Source: Streptomyces wuyuanensis (lineage in GTDB: Bacteria > Actinomycetota > Actinomycetes > Streptomycetales > Streptomycetaceae). Taken from it: 64,000 bases of DNA. The translations under genes and the position numbers were made by a program. The DNA lies in the NCBI RefSeq assembly GCF_900103455.1, contig NZ_FNHI01000030.1:1-64000 (forward strand), in the 5' to 3' direction. Shown in pieces: positions 22,479 through 30,798 of this stretch (within the stretch, counting starts at the first letter, position 1; every line of letters begins with the position of its first letter). Below the pieces are notes generated by a model that was given only the letters and a program-made list of their open reading frames with translations, was not told the origin of the DNA and did not search any database.

Positions 22479-24209
22479 GTGGCTCAGAGCAGCACCGAGA
22501 CCGACTGGGTCTCCCGTTTCGCGGACGATGTCATCGCCGAGTCGGAACGGCGTGCGCCCGGGAAACCGGTCGTGGTTGCGTCTGGCCTGTCCCCGTCCGG
22601 GCCCATCCACCTGGGGAATCTGCGCGAGGTCATGACCCCGCACCTGGTCGCGGACGAGATCCGGCGCCGCGGGCACGAGGTCCGTCACGTGATCTCCTGG
22701 GACGACTACGACCGCTACCGCAAGGTCCCGGCAGGCGTGGAGGGCGTCGACGACAGTTGGGGCGAGCACATCGGCAAGCCGCTGACCTCGGTGCCGGCGC
22801 CCGCCGGCTCGCCGCACCCGAACTGGGCCGAGCACTTCAAGGCCGCCATGGTCGAGTCGCTCGCCGAACTCGGTGTCGAGTTCGACCCGATCAGCCAGAC
22901 CGAGCAGTACACCTCGGGTGCCTACCGCGAGCAGATCCTGCACGCCATGAAGCACCGCGCCCGGATCGACGGCATCCTCGACCAGTACCGGACGAAGGCC
23001 AAGGTCCAGGCGAAGAAGCAGCAGCAGAAGCCGGTCGACGAGGCCGAGCTGGAGGCCGCCGAGGGCTCCGGCGCGGCGTCCGAGGACGACGGCAGCGGAG
23101 GCTCCGCCGGCTACTTCCCGTACAAGCCGTACTGCGGCAACTGCGAGAAGGACCTGACGACCGTCACGGAGTACATCGACGCGACCACGGAGCTGACGTA
23201 CTCCTGCACGGCGTGCGGCTTCTCGGAGACGGTCCGGCTGAGCGAGTTCAACCGCGGAAAGCTGGTCTGGAAGGTCGACTGGCCGATGCGTTGGGCCTAC
23301 GAGGGCGTGATCTTCGAGCCCAGCGGTGTCGACCACTCGTCCCCGGGATCGTCGTTCGTCGTCGGCGGTCAGATCGTCCGCGAGGTCTTCGACGGCGCCC
23401 AGCCGATCGGCCCGATGTACGCGTTCGTGGGCATCTCCGGCATGGCCAAGATGTCGTCCTCGCGCGGTGGCGTGCCGACCCCGGCGGACGCGCTGAAGAT
23501 CATGGAGGCGCCCCTGCTGCGCTGGCTGTACGCCCGCCGCAAGCCGAACCAGTCCTTCAAGATCGCCTTCGACCAGGAGATCCAGCGGCTCTACGACGAG
23601 TGGGACAAGCTGGAGTCGAAGGTCGCGGAGGGTGCCGCACTCCCGGCCGACGCCGCCGCGTACTCCCGTGCGGCCCGTACCGCCGCCGGTGAGCTGTCCC
23701 GCACGCCGCGCCCGCTGCCGTACCGCACGCTTGCCTCCGTCGCCGACATCACCGCCGGCCACGACGAGCAGACGCTGCGCATCCTCAGCGAGCTGGACCC
23801 GGCGAACCCGCTGACCTCGCTCGACGAGGCCCGGCCCCGGCTGGACCGCGCGGAGAACTGGATCACGACCCAGGTCCCGGCCGACGCCCGCACGGTCGTG
23901 CGCTCCGAGCCGGACGCGGAGCTGCTCGGCTCTCTCGACGACGAGGCGCGCGAGTCGCTGCGCCTCCTCCTGGAGGGGCTGGACAGCCACTGGTCGCTGG
24001 ACGGTCTGACGACCCTCGTCTACGGAGTGCCGAAGGTGATGGCGGGCCTGGAGCCGGACGCCAAGCCGACGCCGGAGCTGAAGGCCGCCCAGCGTTCGTT
24101 CTTCGCGCTGCTCTACCGGCTGCTGGTGAGCCGCGAGACCGGCCCCCGCCTCCCGACCCTGCTCCTGGCGGTCGGCGCGGACCGGGTGCGCAAGCTGCTG
24201 GCGGCCTGA
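22479..24209 (+). CDS. lysS: Lysyl-tRNA synthetase, class I
   Basis: The ~576-aa archaeal-type class I LysRS shows the HIGH-like motif VVASGLSPSGPIHLGNLRE (~30) and the KMSKS-like motif MAKMSSSRGG (~320). A zinc-binding segment carries CGNC (~220) and CTAC (~245). An acidic, Gln/Ser/Gly-rich linker (~180-210) precedes the zinc segment. GTG 22479 is preferred because AAGGA sits 10 nt upstream; GTG 22470 would leave only 1 nt. The C-terminal all-helical domain ends VGADRVRKLLAA. The divergent argS suggests coordinated control of two tRNA-charging enzymes. Confidence 0.94.
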   Translation: MAQSSTETDWVSRFADDVIAESERRAPGKPVVVASGLSPSGPIHLGNLREVMTPHLVADEIRRRGHEVRHVISWDDYDRYRKVPAGVEGVDDSWGEHIGKPLTSVPAPAGSPHPNWAEHFKAAMVESLAELGVEFDPISQTEQYTSGAYREQILHAMKHRARIDGILDQYRTKAKVQAKKQQQKPVDEAELEAAEGSGAASEDDGSGGSAGYFPYKPYCGNCEKDLTTVTEYIDATTELTYSCTACGFSETVRLSEFNRGKLVWKVDWPMRWAYEGVIFEPSGVDHSSPGSSFVVGGQIVREVFDGAQPIGPMYAFVGISGMAKMSSSRGGVPTPADALKIMEAPLLRWLYARRKPNQSFKIAFDQEIQRLYDEWDKLESKVAEGAALPADAAAYSRAARTAAGELSRTPRPLPYRTLASVADITAGHDEQTLRILSELDPANPLTSLDEARPRLDRAENWITTQVPADARTVVRSEPDAELLGSLDDEARESLRLLLEGLDSHWSLDGLTTLVYGVPKVMAGLEPDAKPTPELKAAQRSFFALLYRLLVSRETGPRLPTLLLAVGADRVRKLLAA

Positions 24210-24241
24210 CCGGCGGCCCACGAGGGCCGTGCGCGACGGAA

Positions 24242-24275
24242 GAAGGGCTCTCCCCCTCGTGGGTGAGAGCCCTTC
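24242..24275 (+). terminator. Terminator after lysS
   Basis: GAAGGGCTCTC (24242-24252) pairs with GAGAGCCCTTC (24265-24275). It lies 33 nt after the lysS stop. Confidence 0.8.
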
Positions 24276-24286
24276 GGCGTTGCTCC

Positions 24287-24336
24287 GTCATTCCGGCCCG
24301 ATCGCCCGGCCGTCACTCCGGCCTGATCGCCCGGCC
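24287..24336. repeat. Tandem 25-bp direct repeat
   Basis: Two adjacent 25-bp units (24287-24311, 24312-24336) differ at two positions; each contains GATCGCCCGGCC. It lies in the gap between lysS and the convergent DUF2637 gene. No coding or known function. Confidence 0.6.
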
Positions 24337-24428
24337 GCGCCGCCCGGGACCGCCGGTTCGCGGCCCGGCCTGCCGGCCCCCGACAGAGGCTCCGGTCTCC
24401 GGCGCCGCCCGGTGGCGGCATCGGGTCC

Positions 24429-25715
24429 CTACGCGATGTGGTCTTCCATCAGCTCGTTGTTGAAGCGGGTCGTGAACCGGTCCATGTACTGGTTCAGCTC
24501 ACGGGGCTGAAGGAGCATGCCGTAGGCGGCCTCGACGTTCGACGCGAAGGCTCCGGGCGTCGGCATGCCCTCGCCCTCTATCGAGCGCCGGAACACCTGG
24601 TACAGGTTCTCCTCCGAGGGCAGCGCCTCTTGCACGCCCTCACCCAACGGCCGTATGCCGCCCGCTCCGTTCGGCACCGGGAACGCCGGCTCCGGTGCCT
24701 GGGCCGTGACCGGTTCCGCAGCGCCCCGCTGCGCCACAGCTTCGGGCTCCGCCGGGTGGGTCCGAGGGGCCGGTTCGGGCTCGGCCGCGCGCGGCTGCGG
24801 TACCGGGATGCTCTGCGGCTGCTCCTCGTACCAGGCCTGGTGGTCCGGCCCCGGGACATACATGGGCGGCTCGTAGTTCGGGTCGTAGTCGCCCTGGTAC
24901 CGCACATGCTGCGGAGTGGCGAACCACTGGCTCGGCTCCTCTTCGGCAGTCTCCAGCGGCTCGCGTTCCCGAGCCCGCCCGGTCGACTCCAGCTCCGGTG
25001 CCGCGGGCTGCGGCGGCAGCAGCATCGGCTCGATCCCGGCGGCGGCCAGCCCCGCCGGCGCGGTCTCGGCCAGCGGCACCCCGTACTTCGCCAGCCGCAG
25101 CGGCATCAGCGCCTCGACCGGGGCCTTGCGGCGCCACGCCCGCCCGAAGCGGGCCTGCAGCCGGGCCTGGTAGATCAGCCGGTCCTGCTCCAGCTTGATG
25201 ACCTGCTCGTAACTGCGCAGCTCCCACAGCTTCATCCGCCGCCACAGCCGGAACGTCGGCACCGGGGAGAGCAGCCAGCGGGTGAGGCGCACGCCCTCCA
25301 TGTGCTTGTCCGCGGTGATGTCCGCGATCCTGCCCACCGCGTGGCGGGCGGCCTCGACGGACACCACGAACAGGACCGGGATGACGGCGTGCATGCCGAC
25401 GCCGAGCGGGTCGGGCCAGGCGGCGGCGCCGTTGAAGGCGATCGTCGCCGCGGTGAGCAGCCAGGCCGTCTGGCGCAGCAGGGGGAAGGGGATGCGGATC
25501 CAGGTCAGCAGGAGGTCGAGGGCGAGCAGCACACAGATGCCCGCGTCGATGCCGATCGGGAAGACCAGGGAGAACTGGCCGAAGCCCTTCTTCTCGGCGA
25601 GCTCGCGCACGGCGGCGTACGACCCGGCAAAACCGATCGCGGCGATGATCACCGCACCGGCGACCACCACGCCGATGAGTATGCGGTGCGTGCGTGTCAG
25701 CTGCATCGCGGCCAC
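24429..25715 (-). CDS. DUF2637 membrane protein
   Basis: The 428-aa protein has a DUF2637 membrane domain in residues ~1-130 with about four hydrophobic segments (ILIGVVVAGAVIIAAIGFAG; FPIGIDAGICVLLALDLLLTW; TAWLLTAATIAFNGAAAWPD; VIPVLFVVSVEAARHAVG). A basic, Arg-rich region (~150-200) then leads to a Pro/Glu-rich disordered tail. DUF2637 proteins are streptomycete-specific and are often linked to plasmid transfer or sporulation loci; no function is proven here. The GTG start at 25715 could instead be the ATG three codons later. Bases 25716-25894 contain nothing I can assign. Confidence 0.8.
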   Translation of the reverse strand: MAAMQLTRTHRILIGVVVAGAVIIAAIGFAGSYAAVRELAEKKGFGQFSLVFPIGIDAGICVLLALDLLLTWIRIPFPLLRQTAWLLTAATIAFNGAAAWPDPLGVGMHAVIPVLFVVSVEAARHAVGRIADITADKHMEGVRLTRWLLSPVPTFRLWRRMKLWELRSYEQVIKLEQDRLIYQARLQARFGRAWRRKAPVEALMPLRLAKYGVPLAETAPAGLAAAGIEPMLLPPQPAAPELESTGRAREREPLETAEEEPSQWFATPQHVRYQGDYDPNYEPPMYVPGPDHQAWYEEQPQSIPVPQPRAAEPEPAPRTHPAEPEAVAQRGAAEPVTAQAPEPAFPVPNGAGGIRPLGEGVQEALPSEENLYQVFRRSIEGEGMPTPGAFASNVEAAYGMLLQPRELNQYMDRFTTRFNNELMEDHIA

Positions 25716-25894
25716 CCGCGACCCCCATCCCTTTTCTGTTCACGGCGCCCCTGGCGCGGCCCAAGCCTGGCACATGAATCCGGAGTACGGCCCTCCGGGG
25801 AGGACCGTACTCCGGTCGGCTGCCGGGCCGCGGGGGCCGTGCTGCGGATCGTGCCGGACGCGGTCGCCGGGGCCCCGCGGCAGGTCCGCCGGGC

Positions 25895-26623
25895 CTAGTT
25901 GGCCTTGGCGACGGAGGCCGTGGCCTCCTTGGCCGCGGTCACCGCTTCCTTCATCAGCTGCGACGGGTCCGGGTTCTTGGCGCCGGCGAAGCCCGTACCG
26001 TTGTAGCCGAGGGTCACCACGACATTGCCCGTGCGGGCCACGATCGTTGCGTATTTGAAGTCCTCGCCGGACTTGGTGAGGCCGTAGCTGATCGCCGTGG
26101 CCTCCTCGCCGACACCCGAAGCGGGCGAGGTGTTGACGCTCTTGGCCTTCTCCGTGGCCCGGACCGCGGCCACTTCCTTCTCGTAGGCGTCCTTGGCGCG
26201 GTCCTCGCCGCTGCCGACGCCCGACTCCGACTCGAAGCGCTGGAACGACACGTCGAGCCAGCGGTAGTTCGAGCCCTTGACGCCCTTGTCCTCCAGGCCG
26301 TTCCAGGAGCAGCTGCCGCGGGCGGCCGTGTCGTTGGAGGTGCCGGCCGTGCCGGACTTGTTCTTCACCTTCGGCACCAGCTCCTCGACCGTCTTGGAGG
26401 TCAGTGCCTTGCAGGGCTGGGGCAGCTTGGCGTACTTCGCCGGCTCCACGGCCGCCGGCGACTGCTCGCCGCCGGGGGAGGAGGCCTCGGACGAGGAGGA
26501 CGAGCCGCCGTCCGAACCCGAGCCCTTGCTGTCGGAGTCCGACGAGCAGCCGGCGACGACGAGCATCACCGGGACGGCGGCGCAGGCGAGTATGCGGGTG
26601 AGTCGCGGGGCTGATCGGTGCAT
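25895..26623 (-). CDS. DUF3558 family lipoprotein
   Basis: The 242-aa secreted lipoprotein has signal peptide HRSAPRLTRILACAAVPVMLVVAGC with lipobox VAGC, then a Ser/Asp/Gly-rich linker and a DUF3558 domain. The domain includes CKALTSKTVEELVPKV, GSCSWNG and a C-terminal VARTGNVVVTLGYNG. ATG 26623 is supported by GAAGGA 6 nt upstream; the open frame extends further 5' but lacks these signals. A second DUF3558 lipoprotein lies directly upstream on the same strand, so the pair probably arose by duplication. It is likely anchored outside the cytoplasmic membrane; the role is unknown. Confidence 0.85.
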   Translation of the reverse strand: MHRSAPRLTRILACAAVPVMLVVAGCSSDSDSKGSGSDGGSSSSSEASSPGGEQSPAAVEPAKYAKLPQPCKALTSKTVEELVPKVKNKSGTAGTSNDTAARGSCSWNGLEDKGVKGSNYRWLDVSFQRFESESGVGSGEDRAKDAYEKEVAAVRATEKAKSVNTSPASGVGEEATAISYGLTKSGEDFKYATIVARTGNVVVTLGYNGTGFAGAKNPDPSQLMKEAVTAAKEATASVAKAN

Positions 26624-26803
26624 GGTTCCTTCAGTCGGTTGTCGTACGGTCCTCCGGAGCGCCGGACACGGGGTCCCGGTCCTCCGGGCGGACGGTCCGG
26701 TGTTCCCGGGCGGCCACGGTACGCCGACACGGTACGACGCCGGGTCGTCCGACGGGACCGGGCGGCACAGGAGCCGCGTCACGCCGGCGCCCCGGCGGAC
26801 GCG

Positions 26804-27598
26804 CTAGTCGTTGAACCGCTCGGCCAGCTTCCGGGCCAGTCCCTGCGCCTTTTCCTGCAGTTCCTTGCTGTCCGGGATCTCCGTCACACGGGCGGGCTGC
26901 TCGCCGTAGTCGACGGTCACGATCACATTGGATGTGCGGAACACCACGCTCACCGTGCGGTGCTGGGCGGTGGAACCGGCCCGGGTGAGGACGTCGTCGA
27001 GGAACGCGGCGTCACCGAGGCCGTCGAGCACGCGCGGCTCAAGGCCCTCGGGAGCGGTGGGGGAACCGGAGGCGGTTCCGCTGGGGCTGCCCGAGGGGGG
27101 CTCGCTGCCGGCGCCGGGGGAACCGGTCACCGGGGCACCCGTGCCGCCCGCGGCGGGCGCGGGGAGCTGGGCCGCGTCCTGCTTCCTCGTGTACACCTCG
27201 AGGGCACGCTGGTCGTCGCTGACGTCCTGGGCGTAGGACACGACGCGCTCGACGTCGATGCGGAGGTTGTGCGAGGCGTCGGGGGAGTCGGCCTTCCAAC
27301 TGCAGCCGACACGGCGGTCCGTGTCGTACGTGACGGCGGCGGTACCGCGGAAGATCTTCTCCTGCTGCTCTTCGGGCAGCTCGGCCGCGCCGGGGAGCAG
27401 GTCCCTGAGCATCGAGCGCTCGACCGCGCCGCACGGCTCGTAGAGCGTGCGGTACTTGCCGGGCGCCGCGACCGGGCCCGCGGTCTCGCCGGCCTTGGAC
27501 TCGGTGGTGGTGCCACCGTCGGTGGATCCGCCGGTGCAGCCGGTGACGAGCGCCGCGAGAAGCGCCGCAACGCCGGGTGCGTACCCCTTTCGCCGCAC
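26804..27598 (-). CDS. DUF3558 family lipoprotein (paralogue)
   Basis: The 264-aa lipoprotein has signal peptide RRKGYAPGVAALLAALVTGC with lipobox VTGC, followed by a Thr/Gly-rich linker and the DUF3558 features CGAVERSMLRDLLPG, RRVGCSWKAD and VFRTSNVIVTVDYG. A Gly/Ser/Pro-rich insert (~170-200) distinguishes it from its neighbour. GTG 27598 places the lipobox ~20 residues in; GGA lies close upstream. It is divergent from rtcB, 229 nt away, and 180 nt upstream of the other DUF3558 gene. The strong structural similarity supports tandem duplication. Confidence 0.83.
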   Translation of the reverse strand: MRRKGYAPGVAALLAALVTGCTGGSTDGGTTTESKAGETAGPVAAPGKYRTLYEPCGAVERSMLRDLLPGAAELPEEQQEKIFRGTAAVTYDTDRRVGCSWKADSPDASHNLRIDVERVVSYAQDVSDDQRALEVYTRKQDAAQLPAPAAGGTGAPVTGSPGAGSEPPSGSPSGTASGSPTAPEGLEPRVLDGLGDAAFLDDVLTRAGSTAQHRTVSVVFRTSNVIVTVDYGEQPARVTEIPDSKELQEKAQGLARKLAERFND

Positions 27599-27827
27599 GT
27601 TTCCAGGCTCCCTTCTCTGCCGTCCTGCACGTCCGGCCCGGTCCGGTCGCCGGCTGGCTCCCGGTCCCTGCCGTGGCCGCTCGCGGCGAAAACGTGTTGC
27701 CGCCCGATGCGCGCCGATGGACACAATGTGTATCGCACGCGCAGCTGTGAACGCCGGTTCGATATCCCTTTTCTTGAGCTTGGCGCCGGTTTTGCGTTAT
27801 CAGGCTTTTTGGGGGAATCGAGGAAGT

Positions 27828-29021
27828 ATGTCGTATGTAGAGGTGCCCGGTGCCAAGGTGCCGATCCGGATGTGGACGGACCCGGCCGCGGTCGAGGACG
27901 GCGCGATGCAGCAGCTGCGGAACGTCGCGACTCTGCCCTGGATCAAGGGGCTCGCGGTGATGCCGGACGTGCACTACGGCAAGGGCGCGACGGTCGGCTC
28001 GGTGATCGCGATGCACGGCGCGGTCTGCCCGGCCGCGGTCGGCGTCGACATCGGCTGCGGGATGTCGGCCGTGAGGACCTCGCTCACCGCGAACGATCTC
28101 CCCGGCGATCTGTCCAGGCTCCGCTCCAAGATCGAGAGGGCGATCCCGGTCGGGCGCGGAATGCACGACGACCCGGTGGACCCCGGGCGGGTGTACGGAT
28201 TCCCTTCGACGGGATTCGACGATTTCTGGTCGCGGTTCGACGACGTCGCCGACCCGGTCAAGTTCCGCCGGGAGCGTGCGGGCAAGCAGATGGGGACGCT
28301 CGGCTCCGGGAACCACTTCATCGAGTTCTGCCTGGACGAGACCGGCTCCGTCTGGCTGATGCTGCACTCCGGCTCGCGGAACATCGGCAAGGAGCTCGCC
28401 GAGTACCACATCGGCGAGGCCCAGAAGCTGCCGCACAACCAGGGCCTGGTCGACCGTGATCTCGCGGTGTTCGTGTCGGACACCCCGCAGATGGCGGCGT
28501 ACCGGAACGACCTCTTCTGGGCGCAGGAGTACGCCAAGTACAACCGCGCGATCATGATGGGGCTGTTCCAGGAGGTCGTCCGCAGGGAGTTCAGGAAGGC
28601 GAAGGTCGCCTTCGACCCGGTCATCTCCTGCCACCACAATTACGTGGCGGAGGAGCGGTACCAGGGCATGGACCTGCTGGTCACCCGGAAGGGCGCGATC
28701 CGCGCCGCGTCCGGCGACTTCGGGATCATCCCCGGCTCGATGGGCACGGGCTCGTACATCGTGAAGGGCCTGGGGAACGAGAAGTCGTTCAACTCGGCCT
28801 CGCACGGCGCCGGCCGCCGGATGAGCCGGAACGCTGCGAAGCGGCGGTTCTCGACCCGGGATCTGGAGGAGCAGACGCGGGGTGTGGAGTGCCGTAAGGA
28901 CTCCGGCGTCGTGGACGAGATCCCGGGCGCGTACAAGCCGATCGAGAGGGTGATCGACCAGCAGCGGGACCTCGTGGAGGTCGTCGCGAAGCTGAAGCAG
29001 GTCATCTGCGTGAAGGGCTGA
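27828..29021 (+). CDS. rtcB: RtcB-family RNA ligase
   Basis: The 397-aa protein keeps the RtcB metal and guanylylation residues: VGVDIGCGMSAV (Asp and Cys), GSGNHFIEF (His), LHSGSRNIGKELA (His), SCHHNYV (His) and the catalytic SHGAGRRMSR (His that becomes guanylylated). It seals RNA 2',3'-cyclic phosphate or 3'-phosphate with 5'-OH, for RNA repair. ATG 27828 follows GAGGAAG and a GGGGGAA stretch. Its 3' end and terminator are followed by an inserted GntR module and then a decayed copy of its own last 69 nt at 30662-30729. Confidence 0.93.
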   Translation: MSYVEVPGAKVPIRMWTDPAAVEDGAMQQLRNVATLPWIKGLAVMPDVHYGKGATVGSVIAMHGAVCPAAVGVDIGCGMSAVRTSLTANDLPGDLSRLRSKIERAIPVGRGMHDDPVDPGRVYGFPSTGFDDFWSRFDDVADPVKFRRERAGKQMGTLGSGNHFIEFCLDETGSVWLMLHSGSRNIGKELAEYHIGEAQKLPHNQGLVDRDLAVFVSDTPQMAAYRNDLFWAQEYAKYNRAIMMGLFQEVVRREFRKAKVAFDPVISCHHNYVAEERYQGMDLLVTRKGAIRAASGDFGIIPGSMGTGSYIVKGLGNEKSFNSASHGAGRRMSRNAAKRRFSTRDLEEQTRGVECRKDSGVVDEIPGAYKPIERVIDQQRDLVEVVAKLKQVICVKG

Positions 29022-29047
29022 CGTCCAGTACGCCACGTGATCGACGG

Positions 29048-29074
29048 GCCCCGGACTCCGCGTCCGGGGCTTTG
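29048..29074 (+). terminator. Terminator after rtcB
   Basis: GCCCCGGAC (29048-29056) pairs with GTCCGGGGC (29062-29070) and is followed by TTTGT. A similar but longer hairpin follows the rtcB remnant at 30744-30791. Confidence 0.82.
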
Positions 29075-29199
29075 TGGTCTCCGGGCCGGCCCGGCGGTGT
29101 GCGGTTGGCCGGCGATCCGCGGCGGGGAGGGAGGCAGTGGCGGAACTCCCCTGTGCCGGATGCCGTCTCCCGTTGTTTCGCCTTGTATTGAGGGTTTGA

Positions 29200-29247
29200 C
29201 ACAAGATCCCGGCCAGGGCATCTTGTATCCACCGCTTGGTACAAGAT
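29200..29247. promoter_or_regulatory. Three phased operator half-sites (GntR/YtrA-type) upstream of membrane gene
   Basis: CACAAGAT (29200-29207), ATCTTGTA (29220-29227) and TACAAGAT (29240-29247) recur at exactly 20-bp intervals with alternating orientation. Each neighbouring pair is therefore an inverted repeat with a 12-bp spacer. TTGACA (29196-29201), a good -35, overlaps the first site. The downstream operon encodes a GntR regulator, the probable ligand of the sites (inference). Confidence 0.65.
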
Positions 29248-29266
29248 GATCTGGGGGGATCTCCGT

Positions 29267-30061
29267 ATGCTCGACACCGTCCCGCTCCAGACCCGGTTCC
29301 TCGACCACGCCGACTACTACGCCCGCTGGTCCTGTCTGGCCATCGGCTTCGTGGCCGCACAGCAGTTGGTCGAGATGGAGAGCGACGACATCACGATGCC
29401 CCTCGTGGTCGCCATCACCGCTTTCGGCCTGTGCGCGGTGGGCGGTGTCCTGCTCGGCGACGCCCTGACCCTGCGTCCCCAGGGAGCGGTGCGCACCGCG
29501 AGTCTCGCCCCGCGCCTGGTCCGGGACCAAGTGCCGCCCCGTATGGCACCCCTGCTTCTGCTGCAGGCGGCGTCCCTCGTCGCCCTGCTGGTGATGGGTG
29601 CGGTCACCGCTTCGTCCGACCCCGACCGGATGGGCAGGGCGGGGCGCGTCATGACCGTCATCTGTGAAGGGGTGCCCGCTTCTCTCGGCCCCTGGCCGGG
29701 CCTGTACTACAGCGGCCCGATGTTCGCCGCCCTCGCGGTCGGAACCCCCGCCTGCGTCTGGGCCCTGCGCCGTATCGCGCACGGCCCGGGCGACGACCAG
29801 CAGCGGCGCGACCGCGCCTGGGCGATTACCGGAGCCTGGGGGCTGATGGTGTCGAGCCAGGTGCTGCTCGTCGTTCTGATGGTCCTTGTCGCGCTCACGG
29901 AGAACGACTGCGTCGGGCCGCTGGGCGCCGCCACCATCGTGCTGATCTGCCCCCTGGGCCTGCTGAGCCTGTTCACGTCCGGATGGTCTCTGGTTACCGT
30001 GGTGGCGCCCCGGGCGGTCGACGACGAGGCAGCCGACGATGGGACTTTCGACGATGAGTGA
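29267..30061 (+). CDS. Multi-spanning membrane protein of unknown function, partner of GntR regulator
   Basis: The 264-aa protein has about six hydrophobic segments (SCLAIGFVAAQQLV; MPLVVAITAFGLCAVGGVLL; APLLLLQAASLVALLVMGAV; YYSGPMFAALAVGTPACVWAL; WGLMVSSQVLLVVLMVLVAL; and a segment near 215-235) and an acidic C-terminus. I do not recognise the family. ATG 29267 has GGGGGAT about 6 nt upstream, better than ATG 29246. Its stop overlaps the GntR gene start by 8 nt. The paired arrangement resembles YtrA-type operons in which a short GntR controls a membrane protein. Likely role is envelope-stress or antibiotic sensing (inference only). Confidence 0.65.
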   Translation: MLDTVPLQTRFLDHADYYARWSCLAIGFVAAQQLVEMESDDITMPLVVAITAFGLCAVGGVLLGDALTLRPQGAVRTASLAPRLVRDQVPPRMAPLLLLQAASLVALLVMGAVTASSDPDRMGRAGRVMTVICEGVPASLGPWPGLYYSGPMFAALAVGTPACVWALRRIAHGPGDDQQRRDRAWAITGAWGLMVSSQVLLVVLMVLVALTENDCVGPLGAATIVLICPLGLLSLFTSGWSLVTVVAPRAVDDEAADDGTFDDE

Positions 30062-30539
30062 CCCCGCCGTCCGCGTCGACACCACCAGCCAGGTACCGCC
30101 GTACGAGCAGATCCGCGCGCAGCTGGCCGCGCTGATCCGCATTGGCCGGCTGGCCGAGGGCGAGCGCCTGCCGACCGTGCGTCAGCTCGCCGCCGACCTC
30201 GGTCTCGCGCCGGGCACTGTGGCCCGCGCCTACCGCGAGCTGGAGGCCGCCGAGCTGATCCGCACCCGCCGTGGCGCGGGCACCCGGGTCGCGGCGCTCC
30301 CGTCCGAGCCGCACGCGCACGATGCCGATCAACTCGCGACTCTGGCGCGGGACTTCACCTCCGCCGCCCGATCGCTCGGCGCCGGGACCGAGGACATCCT
30401 GACCGCCGTCCGCGACGCCCTGGACCCGGGGGCCGCCTCCTCTTCGGCCGCGGCCGACAGCGGAGCTGGCGGCCCCAAGACGGCCGACGTGTCGACGCAA
30501 GCCACAGGCGTGAGGAACAGGCTTGGGCGGCAGGCGTAG
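30054..30539 (+). CDS. GntR-family regulator (YtrA-type)
   Basis: The 161-aa protein has an N-terminal GntR winged helix: PPYEQIRAQLAALIRIGRLAEGERLPTVRQLAADLGLAPGTVARAYRELEAAELIRTRRGAGTRV. A short helical C-terminus without an effector-binding domain follows, typical of the YtrA subgroup. The start overlaps the end of the membrane protein gene by 8 nt, implying coupled translation. The three phased half-sites upstream of the operon are its likely autoregulatory operators. A hairpin at 30558-30586 ends the unit. Confidence 0.85.
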   Translation: MSDPAVRVDTTSQVPPYEQIRAQLAALIRIGRLAEGERLPTVRQLAADLGLAPGTVARAYRELEAAELIRTRRGAGTRVAALPSEPHAHDADQLATLARDFTSAARSLGAGTEDILTAVRDALDPGAASSSAAADSGAGGPKTADVSTQATGVRNRLGRQA

Positions 30540-30557
30540 GCAACAGACGTAACAGGC

Positions 30558-30586
30558 GCAGGTGACGCCGGGTTTGCGTCACCTGC
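30558..30586 (+). terminator. Hairpin after gntR
   Basis: A perfect 11-bp stem, GCAGGTGACGC (30558-30568) with GCGTCACCTGC (30576-30586), has a 7-nt loop. It lacks a T run, so terminator function is moderately sure. Confidence 0.6.
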
Positions 30587-30661
30587 AACGCGATGCCGCG
30601 GCCTCTGGAATGTTCCGTTCCTGCGGTCCTGACGCAGCCGGAGAACCTCCCGTCCCGGACG

Positions 30662-30729
30662 ATCGACCGGCAGCGGGACTCGTGGAGGTCGTCGCGAAGC
30701 TGAAGCAGGTGAACTGCGCGAAGGGCTGA
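30662..30729 (+). pseudogene. Remnant of a second rtcB 3' end
   Basis: These 68 nt match the last 69 nt of rtcB (28953-29021) at all but 4 bases plus one deleted base. The deletion shifts the frame, so nothing is translated correctly. Homology stops abruptly on the 5' side at ATCGACC and ends at the rtcB stop. A terminator similar to that of rtcB follows. It is the tail of a lost duplicate, or a duplicated junction left by the event that placed the GntR module here. Confidence 0.85.
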
Positions 30730-30743
30730 TCGCCTGCTTCGCC

Positions 30744-30791
30744 CCACGGCAGAGGTCCCCGGACTCCGAAGTCCGGGGACCGCTGCCGTGG
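30744..30791. terminator. Long bidirectional terminator after rtcB remnant
   Basis: Two stacked perfect stems: CCACGGCAG (30744) with CTGCCGTGG (30783), and GGTCCCCGGACT (30754) with AGTCCGGGGACC (30770), around a CCGA loop. It lies before the convergent peptidase gene, so it can serve both directions. Confidence 0.8.
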
Positions 30792-30798
30792 GCGCGGG

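Noticed and set aside
22281..24221. 1.9-kb minus-strand frame opposite lysS
   Set aside because: Shadow frame; the plus strand encodes class I LysRS with both signature motifs.
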